A stretch of DNA of 64,000 bases from Podospora pseudoanserina (GCF_035222485.1 NC_085920.1:6758001-6822000); one strand, 5' to 3'; positions 47,471 to 60,320 are shown, counted from the stretch's first letter. Program-made: numbers and translations. Notes: generated from the letters alone by a model not told the origin.

Positions 47471-48640
47471 ATGGGCAAGTCAAGCTCCAAGAAGCGCTCC
47501 CGCTCCGACGAGGACGACATCGCTGTCGCGGCGCAAGAGCAGGAGGTTATGAAGAAGAGCAAGGTGGACGAGAACGGCAAGAGCGAGGTGACAAAGTCTG
47601 AGTCTTCCGACAAGAAATCCAAGAAGGAAAAGAAGGACAAGAAGGAGAAGAAGGACAAGTCTGAGAAGAAGGAGAAGAAGGACAAGAAGGACAAGAAGGA
47701 AAAGAAGGACAAGAAGGACAAGAAGGAAAAGAAGTCCAATTCGGCTGCCGAGGAGGAGGAGAGGGAGGAGAAGGAGGAGGAGGAGGAGCCCGCCGTCGAG
47801 TCCTCCGAGAAGAAGTCCAAGAAGGACAGGAAAGACAAAAAGGACAAGAAGGACAAGAAGTCCAAAGAGGAGAACCAGCTCCCCCCCTCCCACCCCGACG
47901 CCCAAAAACCAAAGTCGCAAGAGGAGGCAATGGCGGAGGAGACCCAACCCAAAGGCCGCTTCATCTGCTTCGTCGGCAACCTCCCTTACACGGCCACGGT
48001 GGAATCCCTCACCGCCCACTTCGCCGCTCTCCAGCCCACCTCTGTCCGTCTCCTCACCGAGCGCGACGACCCCAAAAAGTCGCGCGGGATCGCCTTTGTC
48101 GAGTTTGACCGCTTCGACAGGATGAAGACGTGCCTGGAGAAGTTTCACCACACCGAGTTTGAGGGGAGGAAGATTAATGTTGAGTTGACGTATGTTTCCC
48201 CTTATCCCCTTTCCCCCTGATGGATGTTTCTGCTGACAAGTTATACGCAAATAATTAGTGCCGGCGGCGGAGGCAAAACCCCCCAACGCCTCGACAAGAT
48301 CAAGGAGAAGAACGCCAAGCTCAACGAGGAGCGCCGCAGCAGGATGAAGAAGGTGGAGGTCGAAAAGGCCGAGAAGGAAAAGGCAAAGGCTGCCGGCGGT
48401 GCTGAGGAGAAGCCTGCTGAGGAGGAGGACGACCAAGCTGGTATCCACCCTTCCCGCCGGGCGCAGGTCGGGGCCGAGTTCAACGAAGATGAGGAGGACA
48501 ATTTCGGGTATAGCAATGGTGGTGGTGGCAGGGGTAGGAGGGGTGGTGGTGGTAGAGGCGGTGGTGGTAGGGGGAGAGGTGGTGGTAGAGGTAGAGGTGG
48601 GAGAGGTGGCGGCGGTGGGAGGAATCAAAAGAAGTGGTAG
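47471..48640 (+). CDS. NOP6: Nop6-like RRM ribosome-biogenesis factor
   Basis: Exon 1 is 47471-48189 and exon 2 is 48259-48640. The phase-2 intron 48190-48258 (GTATGT donor, CTGAC branch, ATTAG acceptor) gives 366 residues. The N-terminal ~155 residues are highly charged with many KKDKKEKKDKK units. One RRM spans about 160-240, with RNP2-like FICFVGNLPY and RNP1-like KSRGIAFVEF. Immediately after comes GGGGKTPQRLDKIKEKN, a conserved element of the Nop6 family. The C-terminus is a Gly/Arg (RGG) tail ending QKKW. Yeast Nop6 binds early pre-rRNA in 40S assembly in the nucleolus; that role is inferred by family. The charged N-terminus is longer than in yeast. A 483-codon frame on the opposite strand is a shadow of the biased composition. 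Confidence 0.85.
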
Positions 48641-49749
48641 ATCATTTCCACTGCTGGCTTGAGAGGGGGGAAAATATAGGAGAAAATGGATTGGTAAAAA
48701 AAAAAGAAATGGGAAAAGGGAGTGGATACAGGTTTCACACCTGGGCTTATCTTTGCTGTTAGGTAGATATAATGTGGTTCTGGCTGGTTGGTTGGACAGT
48801 GGTGTTTTAAGCAAAAGTTGGAGTACGCTTATGATACCCCTTTTGTTTTCTGGCTGAAAGTTGCAGAAATAGAAGAGTGTAGGGCTCAGAGAGAAGAGAG
48901 AGAAGAATGGAGAGTTCATGTTGTCAACCATCTAGGGTGTATCGGTCTTTTTTGAACACGGTGATAAGCTGAGAGAGCCAAGTGAATTCGGATCATCGTG
49001 CGGCACCACGGGAAGCCAGTATACGAGACACTAAATTGTCATCAGCATACAAATAGACACCGCATTTCACATCAAAGCAGTTTCAAGATGTCTTCTTTCG
49101 CACGTTCATCATATTCTCCCCTCCTCCCACCTCAACCCCAAACTACGTACCCCCCAGCTATCTACAGGAAATAATAAATAAAAAGAAACGAGAAGCAACG
49201 GAAAGAGCCCTAGTAACAACCCCTAGATTATTGACGGTTGGGTAGGATCGCCAGCGTGTGGAGGAAACACAAAAACGTGAGAGTTCGTTGAGAGCGACAT
49301 GTGCCTGATTACTCGACACCCTTGTATACCCCCAATACAATATCTGCGGCCATAAAGCCAGAAAAGGGTTGATTCAAACAGCCTAGGTATCTTCGTACCT
49401 TGCATGACTGCCTTCATCCCTTCTTCCGTCTAGTCAAGCCTCAAATCTTGCAGGGTATCCCATACTAAAGGTACGGTGTAACCCCCGAACTACACGTCAT
49501 ACTTCATCCACACGCGAAGCGACCCCGGAAAAGGTTTGAAAGAGGTGTTATTGGGGTTGTACTATGGAGGTTGAAGCCAAATAGCAGGCGCAGGCATATG
49601 TCGTCGGGTATAGATGGTGTGTGTGTGTGTGTGTGTGTGATTGTATGGTTTGCATTACGGAAAACAATCGTTCGTCGTCGTAGCGATTAGTAAGAAGCAC
49701 TTCCTTTTTGCTTTTTTTTTTTCGAATTGAAGACGAGGAAACAAGGTTA
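48641..49749. other. Convergent 3' spacer between NOP6 and RAC1
   Basis: 1.1 kb between two converging genes. A (GT)n tract lies at 49617-49639 and a T-run near 49713-49722. No gene is supported. Confidence 0.6.
49617..49639. repeat. GT dinucleotide microsatellite
   Basis: About eleven to twelve GT units in the 3' flank of the Rac GTPase gene; non-coding. Confidence 0.85.
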
Positions 49750-50664
<915 letters not shown>

Positions 50665-53406
50665 GGTTGAGAGATATTTGGCTTCTCGTGTGAATTAGTG
50701 TCGCTGCTGGAAGGCTGAAAACAGAAAAACAAGAAAACAAAAAGACAACAGTATCGGGCGTCGAAGGTGATGCAGTGATGCAGTGATGCAGTGATGCACT
50801 CGGTGCAATCGAATTCGAAGGGCGGCGGAAGGATGCGGGAGCAGGGTTGCAACGAGTGAGCAAGCGGAGCAGAAGGGCGACAAAGAATTGCCCTGGGCTG
50901 GATATGAGTTGGCAGATGTGGTTGGACGTAGTTCGGACCACGGTTCTGGATAGGGATGATTCTCGACTGCGAAAGGGCAGAAACGGCACCTAGAGGAATC
51001 AGAAAAGGTTTTGACACAGGGCCGGAACGGTTTGGTGCCGGGAAAGGAGGTGTGGGATTCGAATTCGGGCGCGCAATGGGGGAGTTGGGACGCTGGGACG
51101 CTGGCGGTCCGGGCAGGACAGGCCGGGGCGAGTCGAGATAAAGAGCCAGCGGCACTGTGTGGGAGCCTTCGGCAAGGTACTGTCCACCCACTCCAGCAGG
51201 ACAACAACCAAGCAGAACAGCTCCCCCTGCGCTGTCGTTTGACTGGCTGGCTCCAAACCTGCAGAACACGGCTCCACCATCGTCGCCCTGGCGTACCATC
51301 GTCTTGGCGGCACATGCCCTGTCTGGGCGGGTTGAGCTTCCACTGGGAATGGGCCCTGGCACTGGGCCACCTCTGACACTTTCGGCGTCAACCGCCTTGA
51401 CCAGGCGAGACATGTGAGGGGCAAGCTCCAGAGGTCGGCGCGACGATCACAGGACCGAGCACGACTCTGTTCCGACACGCGATTCGCCTCCAGGGCAAGA
51501 GTGTGCCGACGCCATCCCCGCGTAGGTGCCCGCCTCGCCTCTAGGAGAGCTGCTGTGCTGCTCGGCGCCGAGTTGTGCTGTGCAGGGGAACAATAGGACG
51601 ACGGGATAGGTTAGAGGGACGACTTACCGGATAGTGGCTCAGGAGCTTTTACCTTATCGGATCGCTGTTCTCCAGGTATAGCGGTGGCTCCTAAGGTGAG
51701 GTGAGGTGTGGTGAGTATCAAATAGCCGCACTGTGTCGCAATTTGGTGTAGCTAACGTAGGACCCCTATCTCCCGCGAGGTTCAAGGAGTTATCCGTGCA
51801 GTGGTTTTCGACTCTTCGAAACGTTTGGCGATGCGTCCTTTGCGGGTCGTGCAAGCTTGCGTCGACTTGGCAGAAATATCTTGCTTTCAATCGTGGGTGG
51901 TTGGCAAATCAACCGGGGTTCATCTTTCAACAGTTAACCGCCAGGGGCAGCACGGCTGGTTTTATCTAACAACCTGTCAAGAGGTATGTCTTCAAAGTCG
52001 GTAAGGCGACCAAGCTGAAAGCAGCCTCTATGGGCCTCGCCCACCAAGACGTTGTTGCACCACACAGCAATCCGTCTCGAGCGGCACGGTGACCGTCCTC
52101 GAACCTGCCCGGCCTCTGATCGCCCGGCCGCCGTCATGATACAAGAATACCTAGTCATCGTATCGGGACTAGGACAGCATGGTGGCTCTTCCACAACATC
52201 GAGTACACCACCGGATTTATTAACTGCTCAACGGCTTGAATCCCGCGCTCGGATGCTTAACGTGGGTACACGAGAATGGGGTATGATGGAAAAAGTCATC
52301 GTATCAATATACATCTATCAGATGGTGTGAATCTTGCTGTACTGTATACCAGTGTTTATTTACTTCGTCGAGCGATTTCGAAAGTTTCAACGGTCATGGA
52401 CCGAGACGGCGGGTCTGTGGTTCACTGATTGACAGAACTGAGATCATATCTAAGCTTCCACATTCCCCCGCGGGGCTGGGCTTGTGGAGGTATGTCAGCG
52501 GGCATATACGTTGTTGACAGAGGTTGGACCATTTTCCCAGGTGATGGTGCGAGCACTGCGGGTGAACAACAACGAGCCGGAATCAGGACTTCAGGCACGG
52601 GTGCGTCTTGACGCACGTATGTAACGGGAGGCTTTGGAGGTTTGGATATGGAGGAGGGCCAAGCGTCGGGGCCATGGCGGAAACACTGCTCTCCTGATTC
52701 GTCTGGCTGTGTTCGTTTCTGTGACAATCCCTGACAAACGCCGCGGGATGGGCCAAAGCTCACAGTGAGCGATGGACACCATCAACTGTCCTGCCAGTCG
52801 GGAAATCCGATGGCCCTCTGTCAGGGCTAGCTATCAGCGAAAGGGCCCAGGTGGTTGACCTTTCTGCTGATACTCTGGTTGCTGACCAACGCGTATAGCA
52901 CTCCCCTCTGGCTGTTGAAAGCGCCTTACCAACGGCGGCGAAGTCATCGCGGGCCGCAAGTGGCTAACTTGACGCAACGACCGGCCAGGAACATGTCCAA
53001 GAGCGAGTCAGACGAGGCACCAAGGAAGTGAACAAAAATCTTCCGAGTCTCATCCATCTGACGTTGGATTGAGATGTTGACTGTGGTTTGGACATGGCTG
53101 TGACTATCTTGATTGTTGCGTGGGGTGAACGCTTGGCACCAAGTCGGTGGTTCAAAGTGGATATCCAAAGGCTTATCAATCGCTTATCGTGGCTCCACAA
53201 TCAGCTTGTGGGGTGTGTTATGCGCACCTTGGAAGTTCGATCGCGTCACCCGGGAACAGCTACAACAACCACACGCGTCGATAATGTAGTTGATCTGAGA
53301 GAGTAGACGAAGAGCGCCAAATACCCTGCTTGTCTGATATCTTGAGATGGGAAAATAAAACAGCAATCACGGTTTCCCCGTCTTCATAACCCACCCGGTC
53401 TGCACC
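50665..53406. other. Divergent intergenic region RAC1/CENP-T, 2.7 kb
   Basis: Promoter space for two diverging genes. A tandem octamer lies near 50768-50798. Long open frames at 50695-51480 on the minus strand lack ATG-led family-like sequence. No gene is supported. Confidence 0.55.
50766..50798. repeat. Tandem GATGCAGT octamer, about four copies
   Basis: Direct 8-bp repeats about 100 bases upstream of the RAC1 start codon on the minus-strand leader. Perfect except at the edges. Confidence 0.8.
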
Positions 53407-55163
53407 ATGGCCCGCGAAAGTCGTCCACTGGACGCAACACCAAGAGCCGCATCTGCAGACCCTGTATCCAACTTCCGCCGCTCCCTCCTCCAAACCCCCG
53501 GCAGCCAGCGCCGTCCACAAGGCCTGTCCGCCTCCGGAAGGAAAAACGCCCCCCCAACCGCAACCCCCCACGCTCGCGCGGCCTTCCGAACCATCGACTC
53601 CCGCCGGGCAGCAATCTTCACCCCCCACCGCGCCCGCCGGAAATCAGTGCGCGAAGCCCGAGACTCCCCCCGCGACCTCCTCCTCGGCCTTGGAAGGGTC
53701 CTCGCCAAAAAGACAGAGCCGATAGTAACGTCCTCCTCCTCTCCCGGCGACACCCCCAACCATAACCCTTCCGACGATGACGACTCCCACGAGACCACCA
53801 TTGGCCCATTGCACATGAGCTACGATGATGACGACGAAGCAGATATTCCCAAGAGACCACGGCTGTCACTGCCGATCGACAGGGACGACGACAGCGGTAG
53901 CGACGATCTCGTCCCCCATCGGTCGATGCTCCTGGACAATGAGGACAACTTCACCATGCAGTCGGTTGAGATGCCGCGTAGGGCGTATAGCGAGGGACCT
54001 GGGGGCAGACTGTCCTTGAACAGCACGAGGATGAGCGACTTTTTCAATCCGAATGATATGCTGCATAGTGAGGATTTTGGAAGGGAGTCGGGCATGTTTC
54101 CGCCGATCAATGTTGTGGAGGAGGAGGGTACTTTTACTATGGCGGATATCATGTCTCCTGAACGGTAGCTACATGCCCCTTATGGTAAACATTGAGATCG
54201 GATTCTGACAAGTTTTTACAGAATAGAAGACGGCCGTCGAGAAACCGGCCACGAAAGCGACTTCGGCATCCATGTCCCCGTTGATCTAGACGACCACACC
54301 TCCTTTGTAATCAACCCCGATGTGCAATCCTCCCCCGTCCGTCAACCCCCCGACTTCGACGAGCCAGACTTTGCCCCATTGGAAGATGCCCGAAGTGACA
54401 GCTACGACGGTGGTGATGGTATGGACAACCACAACTTTGACGACTTCGGAGACCTCCCAGATGTGGAAATGGACGACGAAGAACCTGACAATACCCTCAA
54501 CGAAACAACCCGCATGACCGCTGGCAACGTAACAGAAACAGAAGTTTTGACCCATGCTCAAAGAGCCGAACTACGCGCTGCTGCGGCGGCAAGAAAAAAG
54601 CGCATCAACATCTCCAAGCACGGGATCCAATACCCTTCCCTTCCAGCGGGTGTGGTTAAACGGCTGGCGCAAAACTTCGCCAAGACGAGCGGAGCCAAGG
54701 GGAGGATCACCCCAGACGCCATGAACGCCATCATGCAGGCTTCCGAGTGGTTCTTTGAGCAGCTGGGGGAGGATCTGGAGGCGTATTCCAAGCATGCTGG
54801 GCGGAATACTATTAATGAGAGTGATGTCATTACCCTGATGAGAAGGTACGTCTATTCTTTTGTTCTTATTGTACAATCTATGTGTATGTGACGGGGTATC
54901 TTTGTATATCAAAAATGTTTTTGCTTGTACATGTGTTTTCTTTTTTTTTTTTTTTTTTTTTTTTTTTTGGTTGCTGACAAGGCTCCTCTCTTAGGCAGCG
55001 TCAAATCAACCCACAGACTACGCCTTTTGCTCTTGCGTCACGGCATTTACCACGAGAGTTATTACAGGATCTTCGGATGCCACCGCCTGTCCTATCCAAA
55101 AAGCGTCGCAAAGCAAGCGAAGGGGCAGTTCCGGCTGGCGAAGAAGATGAATCCGTGACGTGA
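53407..55163 (+). CDS. CENP-T, inner kinetochore histone-fold protein
   Basis: Three exons: 53407-54164, 54222-54845 and 54995-55163. Introns are 57 nt (GTAGCT, CTGACAAG, ACAG) and 149 nt (GTACGT, TTAG, with a long T-run). The product has 516 residues. The C-terminal ~115 residues form a histone fold starting GIQYPSLPAGVVKRLAQ and including ITPDAMNAIMQASEWFFEQL and the sequence ending in ESDVITLMRRQRQIN. A CENP-T extension follows (ALASRHLPRELLQDLRMPPP). The N-terminus is basic with SP/TP sites and PRDLLLGLGRVLAKK, resembling the region that recruits the Ndc80 complex in fungal CENP-T/Cnn1. The middle is acidic and disordered. CENP-T with CENP-W binds centromeric DNA and links it to microtubule-binding outer kinetochore proteins. 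Converges with SHY1; only 41 bases separate the stop codons. Confidence 0.9.
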
Positions 55164-55204
55164 GAGGCCTGTATGCCGCCATTGGACCTTGTGAGATTGT
55201 TGTT

Positions 55205-56402
55205 TTACCAGTTCTTGTTCATGCGAACACGACGGGTGATATCCTTTGGTGGCTTCTTGACTACCAGCCAGAACATTATCGATGTGGCCAGAGAGAGGCC
55301 ATACCTGAGGATATTGTTAGATAAAAGTGCTCATAACGCATTCGAGCACACTGAGGAGGCCGCGTCGCCAAGGCAGTTACGCATAAACTGACCGCCGCGG
55401 CATCGAAAGACAGGAGAGGAGCTATATACATACCAGGTGAAGATGTACTGCGCATGGTTGTTGCGCAGGTTGACCTCGGCAGGTCGCCCGATGGGTACAC
55501 CCTTTTGTTCATACTCCAGAGTAGTGAAATAGTCAGGGTCTGTAAACACACACATATCAGAGTTAGCAAAACCATAGCTAGCTCACCAACCCAATATATC
55601 CCAGATCAAGACTTAAACCTACTCATAGTCTGCTCAACCCAGACAGGCTGACTCCCAGTCAACTCAGCCATCTGCTTCACATCAGGGAAGTAAAACTCCC
55701 CCTTATCCGGCCTGTTCTCAGGGGTGAACATATTCTTCTTCCACGGCTCCCTCAACAACCCCTCCACCGTCACCTCCCCGGTGGGTAACCCCTCGGGTCT
55801 CAGTTTCTGGTCCTGATGTTTTTTGGAAATCCACCCTCGGTTCACGAGAATAGTAGCACCAGGATCGTCCTTTCGTTCCAGGGGGGTAACGACAATGTAT
55901 CCTTGCTCGCCGTCGCGCATGCGAGGGCCGATGAGCATTTCCTGATCGTGTCGGTAGTGGCCCGTCACAAGAACGCGGCGGAAGTCAAAGTCGGAGATTG
56001 CCGAGGGGTCGATGCGGGGTGGGAGGGGGAGAGGGGGCGGACAATGCGGTCCTCGCATTTGGCGATCAGGTCTGTCTTCCAGGAGAGGCGCTTCACTTGC
56101 CAGGTGCCGAGGAAGAATGCCGTTATGGGGATGATGGCTAGGATGATGAGGCCGGGGCCGTGGCGTTTTCCTGTGCGGACGAGCTCGGGGGGGTTGTCGA
56201 TTATGGATTGGAAGCCGGGGTCGTCGGCCGGTTGGCGACGGGGGTCACCATGGCGGCGGGGAGGGGAGGTGGTGAACTTTCTTGGTGTTGATGGCTTGAG
56301 TGTAGAGGTGGGTTGAGGCCATTGTGGACGGGGGAGGGGGGTCCTTGATCTTTGAAGGGACCGGAGCAGGGTGGGAAGTATCCTTCCCGACGTCATTGTC
56401 AT
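55205..56402 (-). CDS. SHY1: Shy1/Surf1 cytochrome c oxidase assembly factor, apparent frameshift
   Basis: Shy1 sits in the inner mitochondrial membrane and helps insert heme into Cox1. Exons: 56402-55623, 55539-55434 and 55304-55205, with introns of 83 and 129 nt. The N-terminus MTMTSGRILPTLLRSLQRSR looks like a mitochondrial presequence. The first membrane segment is GLIILAIIPITAFFLGTWQVKRL, followed by WKTDLI. Family sequence continues with PLPLPPRIDPSAI, HYRHDQEMLIGPR, VNRGWI, VWVEQTM, VPIGRPAEVNLRNNH and the second membrane segment GLSLATSIMFWLVV. However, RIVRP and LPLPPRIDP are in different frames: one base is missing at 56025-56037, inside G-runs. With one more base the coding length is 987 nt (328 residues). 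Either an assembly error or a real mutation. Confidence 0.85.
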
Positions 56403-56925
56403 CCCTGATATATGCCCCCTTACTTTGAAGCAAAAAAGGGGATTTCCAGAAGTGGGATGTTTATTGAGATGGGATTTTTCGTTTCCAGTTTTCCCCAGAC
56501 CACTGGCCGGCAGAGAGAAACGGATTCGCGCGTCATAATTCGGGGAAGCTTAGGACCCCGTTTCTGTGACTTGATTGGCTGCCCTGTTTGGAGCAGCTGG
56601 GTGCCCCGCAAGCAGCGTAATCTTACAGGGGGTGGGTAGTCTGGGACCGATGTGGCTTGCCGCTGTCGTGGACAACGTGAACACATGAGCCAGCCATTCA
56701 TCAATTCTATCCCTTTTGTAAAACGGTGAACCTGTCATCAATTCTATTAGGAACTTGCTCCAGGTTTTGCTTTCAAACGTGTTTTCGGTGAAGATCTGCG
56801 GTTTACAGTATCTCATCTTGCCTCGACTGTCTTGTACATTCGTCTCTGGAGCCCTCACGCCATCCAATCGACACGTTGACACTGCCCCATCGGCTAACAA
56901 CATATCGCGGGGGTTGCTGTTTACA
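56403..56925. other. Divergent promoter SHY1/UBX gene
   Basis: 523 bases between two diverging start codons. No further feature is recognised. Confidence 0.6.
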
Positions 56926-58633
56926 ATGGCTTTCTTTCAGGGCTCTCTCCAGGAGGGGATCGGCGCGGCGTTGCAGCAGTCCAGGTCTGTTGTCTGTTTT
57001 GTAACCGGTATGTCATTGGTGTTATTCCAGATCTGGTCTCAAGTTGCTGACCTTATCATAGATGAGCAAGATGAAAGTCAAACATGGGAGAATGAGTATC
57101 TCAAGGAAGAAGAGGTGTGTTTTGGCGAACAATGCTTTTGGAAGCTCGTTTACTGACCGGACACATATCAGATCGTGGAATTGTTGAAGTCCACTTCTGT
57201 GACACTTCGTTTGGTGGCCGGATCACAAGAGGAAGGCTTCCTCGCTCAGCTCTACCCATTGCCCAAGAAACCAACACTAGTGGTAATCAAGTAAGTGTTG
57301 GGTGCTGAGCGTACATTGAGGCATTCCTAACCAGGCTATCAGAAGCGGACAACTCAAAGAGTACATTGCTGCCGGTGTGCCCAAGGAACTATTCATAGAA
57401 AGACTTCGCAAGGCCCTCGCTCCGGTTGAAGCTCCTCCACCACCGCCAACCCAGCCCGAGCCCGTTGCTTCCCCAAACGTTCCACCAGCAGCCCCCGTCG
57501 CGACTACCGCTTCCCAACCCGTCACAGCTTCACAACCAGCTCCCATCACAGAGTCCAACACCAGCAGCTCAGGCCAAGCAACCCCGCCCACCTCCAACGA
57601 ACAATCCCACGCCCAATCCCTAGCAGCCCAAACCGCGGCCAGAATAGAACGCATGAAGAAGGCCGAAGCCGAAGCCAAAAAACGCCGCGAAGAAGAAGCC
57701 AAACGCCGCCGCGAAGAGAAGGGCAAAGCTATCGAAGACCCAACCAAACCTCCCACCGCTCACAACGCCTACGCCGAAGCCCTCAAGAAGAAGCAAAAGG
57801 AAGCCAGGGAAGAACGCCAGCGAATCCTCAAACAAATCGAGGACGACAAAGCCGAGAGAAAAGCCCGCCAGCAAGCTCTCGAAGCCGAGAGGAAAGCCGC
57901 GGCGGAGGCTTCCACAGTCCCTCTTGCCCCCGCCAGCCAGCTTCTCCCGAGAACGAACAGAGTCTCTTCCCACGCCGCGATCCAAGTCAGGCTATTCGAC
58001 GGGTCTACCCTCCGCAGCCGGTTCTCTAGCACGGATACTTTGAAAGATGTTCGGCAGTTTGTGACAGAAAATCGAAAAGACGGGAAAGAACCCTTCAACT
58101 TCAAGATTTTGCTCACGCCGCTGCCTAGTAAGACGGTCGATGTGACAGAGGAGGAGAAGACGTTGCAGGAGCTGGAGCTGACACCCTCGGCAACATTGAT
58201 TTTGCTCCCGGTGCCAAAGTACTCGTCTGCTTACTCTCGCAGTAGTGGTAGCTCGGCCGCTTCGACGACTTCGGCAGGGGAAAGGGGGGGTATCTTCCAG
58301 CGGTTCATCGGATTCATTCTGTTCGTTGCCAGTTTGATAGGCGGCTTTTTCTCGACGCTGTTTAGTACTTCTGGTCCTGTGGGTGGTGAGCAGGAGTCGG
58401 ATGGGGATGACACGCCTAGGCAGCAGAGTCCGAATCGTGGGGGACGACAAGGGCAAGCAACAGGAGGTGATCGTCGTATAGGCGGGCTGGAGAGTGTGAG
58501 GAGGAGGGGTGAGCAGCAGTTTTATAACGGGAATTCGGTAAGTTGACTTTGACATGCAAACTTCAAGGGAGAATACGTTTACCAACATAGATCACAGACG
58601 AACTTTGAACCGAGACCGGATGATGAAGAGTAG
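56926..58633 (+). CDS. UBX-domain ER protein, erasin/UBXN4-like
   Basis: Five exons: 56926-57007, 57062-57114, 57172-57290, 57343-58537 and 58598-58633, giving 494 residues. Introns are 52-60 nt. The N-terminal ~120 residues form a thioredoxin-like (UAS-type) domain: GSLQEGIGAALQQSR, VVCFVTDEQDESQTWENEYL, LRLVAGSQEEGFLAQLYPLP, GQLKEYIAAG. A Pro/Ala-rich linker and a long Lys/Arg/Glu-rich helix or coiled coil (about 215-300) follow. The UBX domain starts AAIQVRLFDGSTLRSRF and ends ATLILLPVP. A hydrophobic hairpin-like segment, FIGFILFVASLIGGFFSTLF, lies near the C-terminus, which ends NFEPRPDDEE. This order is that of erasin/UBXN4, a p97/Cdc48 adaptor at the ER in protein degradation; the role is inferred from it. 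Intron 4 skips a TAG in a first possible acceptor frame. Confidence 0.88.
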
Positions 58634-59064
58634 GAGTTTGATATTTTGTTTTGGCAACTAATAGGATTTCGACTTGGTTTAATGGTGTCCAGGGGTAGGG
58701 GGGATTTAGGTAGTTGATCAGTTCAACCGAATGGATTCTTGCTGCTGTTTTTCTGCTCAACCTCAAGAAAAGTGCAAAAATCCAAATCACAGGGGTATTA
58801 ATTTGTTGTTGTTGTCCAAGACAGGCTGATGTTTGCGCTGCCGAGTGGTAGTTGGTTATAATGTACAAGTGAGTTGTGAGGTGACTGGCTCTCGCATGTG
58901 GATTGTCAAACTTGTTGTAAAGACAAGTCTTCCACCTTGAACGCTACCGCACCATCTCACAAACCTCAACAATCCTCCCCTTCAAAGCTTGTAACGATCG
59001 TAGTTTTTCAACCATCAAAGCCCCTCTCTCTCATCCCTTGACTCCCAGCACCAAGACCAAAAAC
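58634..59064. other. Convergent 3' spacer, UBX gene/MIX17
   Basis: 431 bases between two converging stop codons; shared 3' flanks, nothing else seen. Confidence 0.6.
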
Positions 59065-59604
59065 TTAGTACTGAGAAGCAGCCTGCTGGCAAGCCTTAAG
59101 CTGCTCGAGGTACCACCCGCAGATCTGCATGTTCCCCTGGTTGTCGTCCATGCACTTTGTGAACTGGGTCGTCGCGCCCTTGCAGTTGTCGCCCCAGGTC
59201 TGATTTTGCTGGCTGGCGGCCGAGTTGGCCTGGTCGACGGGGTCGGCAGCGGCAGCGGAGGAGCCGCCGCCGAAGAGGGAGGAGATGCCGCCTCCGATTA
59301 CGTGGCCTACGGAAGAGCCGATGGCGACACCACTGACATACTGTTAGTATCACGGATGTCAAACGAGGGGAGGGGGAAGAGGGGGAGCATACGCAGCAGT
59401 AGAAGCCATCTGCGCCATCAGCCCTGGGCCCTGAGAGGTAGGGGCACCAGCGGTGGGAGCAGCGGCATTAGGGGCGCCAGTTTGGGGACCGGCGTAGGTG
59501 GTTGCTGGGCGGGTTTGCTGCTGCTGGGTTGGGGCGGGGGCAGAGCGAGCGGGAACGGTAGGGCGCGCGGGGGCGCGAGCGGGACCACGGGATTGGCGAG
59601 GCAT
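59065..59604 (-). CDS. MIX17: Mix17/CHCHD2-type twin CX9C mitochondrial protein
   Basis: Exon 1 is 59604-59393 and exon 2 is 59332-59065, joined by a phase-2 intron (GTATGC donor, CTAAC branch, GTCAG acceptor), giving 159 residues. The N-terminus is basic with Arg/Pro/Ala (MPRQSRGPARAPARP). The middle has the family hallmark MAQMASTAAGVAIGSSVGHVIGGGI, here interrupted by the intron after STAA. The C-terminus has a perfect twin CX9C motif: C-x9-C in CKGATTQFTKC and C-x9-C in CGWYLEQLKAC, expected to be oxidised by Mia40 in the intermembrane space. Yeast Mix17 and human CHCHD2/CHCHD10 are the relatives; they affect respiration and cristae organisation. An earlier AG 8 bases upstream of the chosen acceptor would break the frame. 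Confidence 0.92.
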
Positions 59605-60320
59605 TTTGGTTTTTGGTTTGGAAGGGGGGGTGATCCAACGAGTGAACGTGTATGCGTGGTTTGTGGTGTTGAGGTGGTGAGGTTTGAGGTTGGGAGGTGT
59701 TGTCGGCGGGAAAAGAAATAGCGGCAGTTCGGATCGTCGGTATAAAGTCTAGATGAACGCGCCGGGCGGCCACGAGGACGGTATGGGATTTTGCCATTGG
59801 CCACTCAGAGGCGGCGCTGAGCCTAGAAGCCAATAGAATGTTAAGGATTTGTTGGTCCCTGCCGGTGGCGGGGCAAAGAAGAAGGCCGGGGGTTAGGGTT
59901 TAGATAGCTGTGCTGGTATGACGGAGGATTAAAAGAGAGAAATATGATTTGAATGCACGTATTTGGTCTTGGTCAAGACCTGATATGTAGTCTACTACGG
60001 CCGTCCACACCCCTAATCCCTCCGCCAACTTGAAGCTTCAATGCTCCATCTCTTAACCAAATAATCAGAATGGACGCGCAGCTAACCCAACTTCCGTGGA
60101 TTGCCGTTGGGTATCTTGTGTTGTGTGACTTGAGCGGGTGTGAGGCTCCAGAAATTGCCTCGCTATGCCTCATGACCCAAGTTTTTCACAATGAGACTCA
60201 CGCTGAGGCTGTGTCACCTCGATGCTCATGGTCCGCCGTAGAAGTGCTTGGGGGCAAGCTCTGATTTTGCTGTCCACTTGGACTTAGCAGTATGTTGATG
60301 TTGAACCCCTTGGGGAGCAT
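59605..60320. other. Spacer between LRP1 and MIX17
   Basis: 716 bases forming the MIX17 promoter and LRP1 3' flank, both on the minus strand. No gene is seen. Confidence 0.6.

Noticed and set aside
47480-48931. 483-codon minus-strand frame opposite NOP6
   Set aside because: Leu/Ser-rich mirror of the Lys/Glu and Gly/Arg tracts; the plus strand has a clear RRM and splice.
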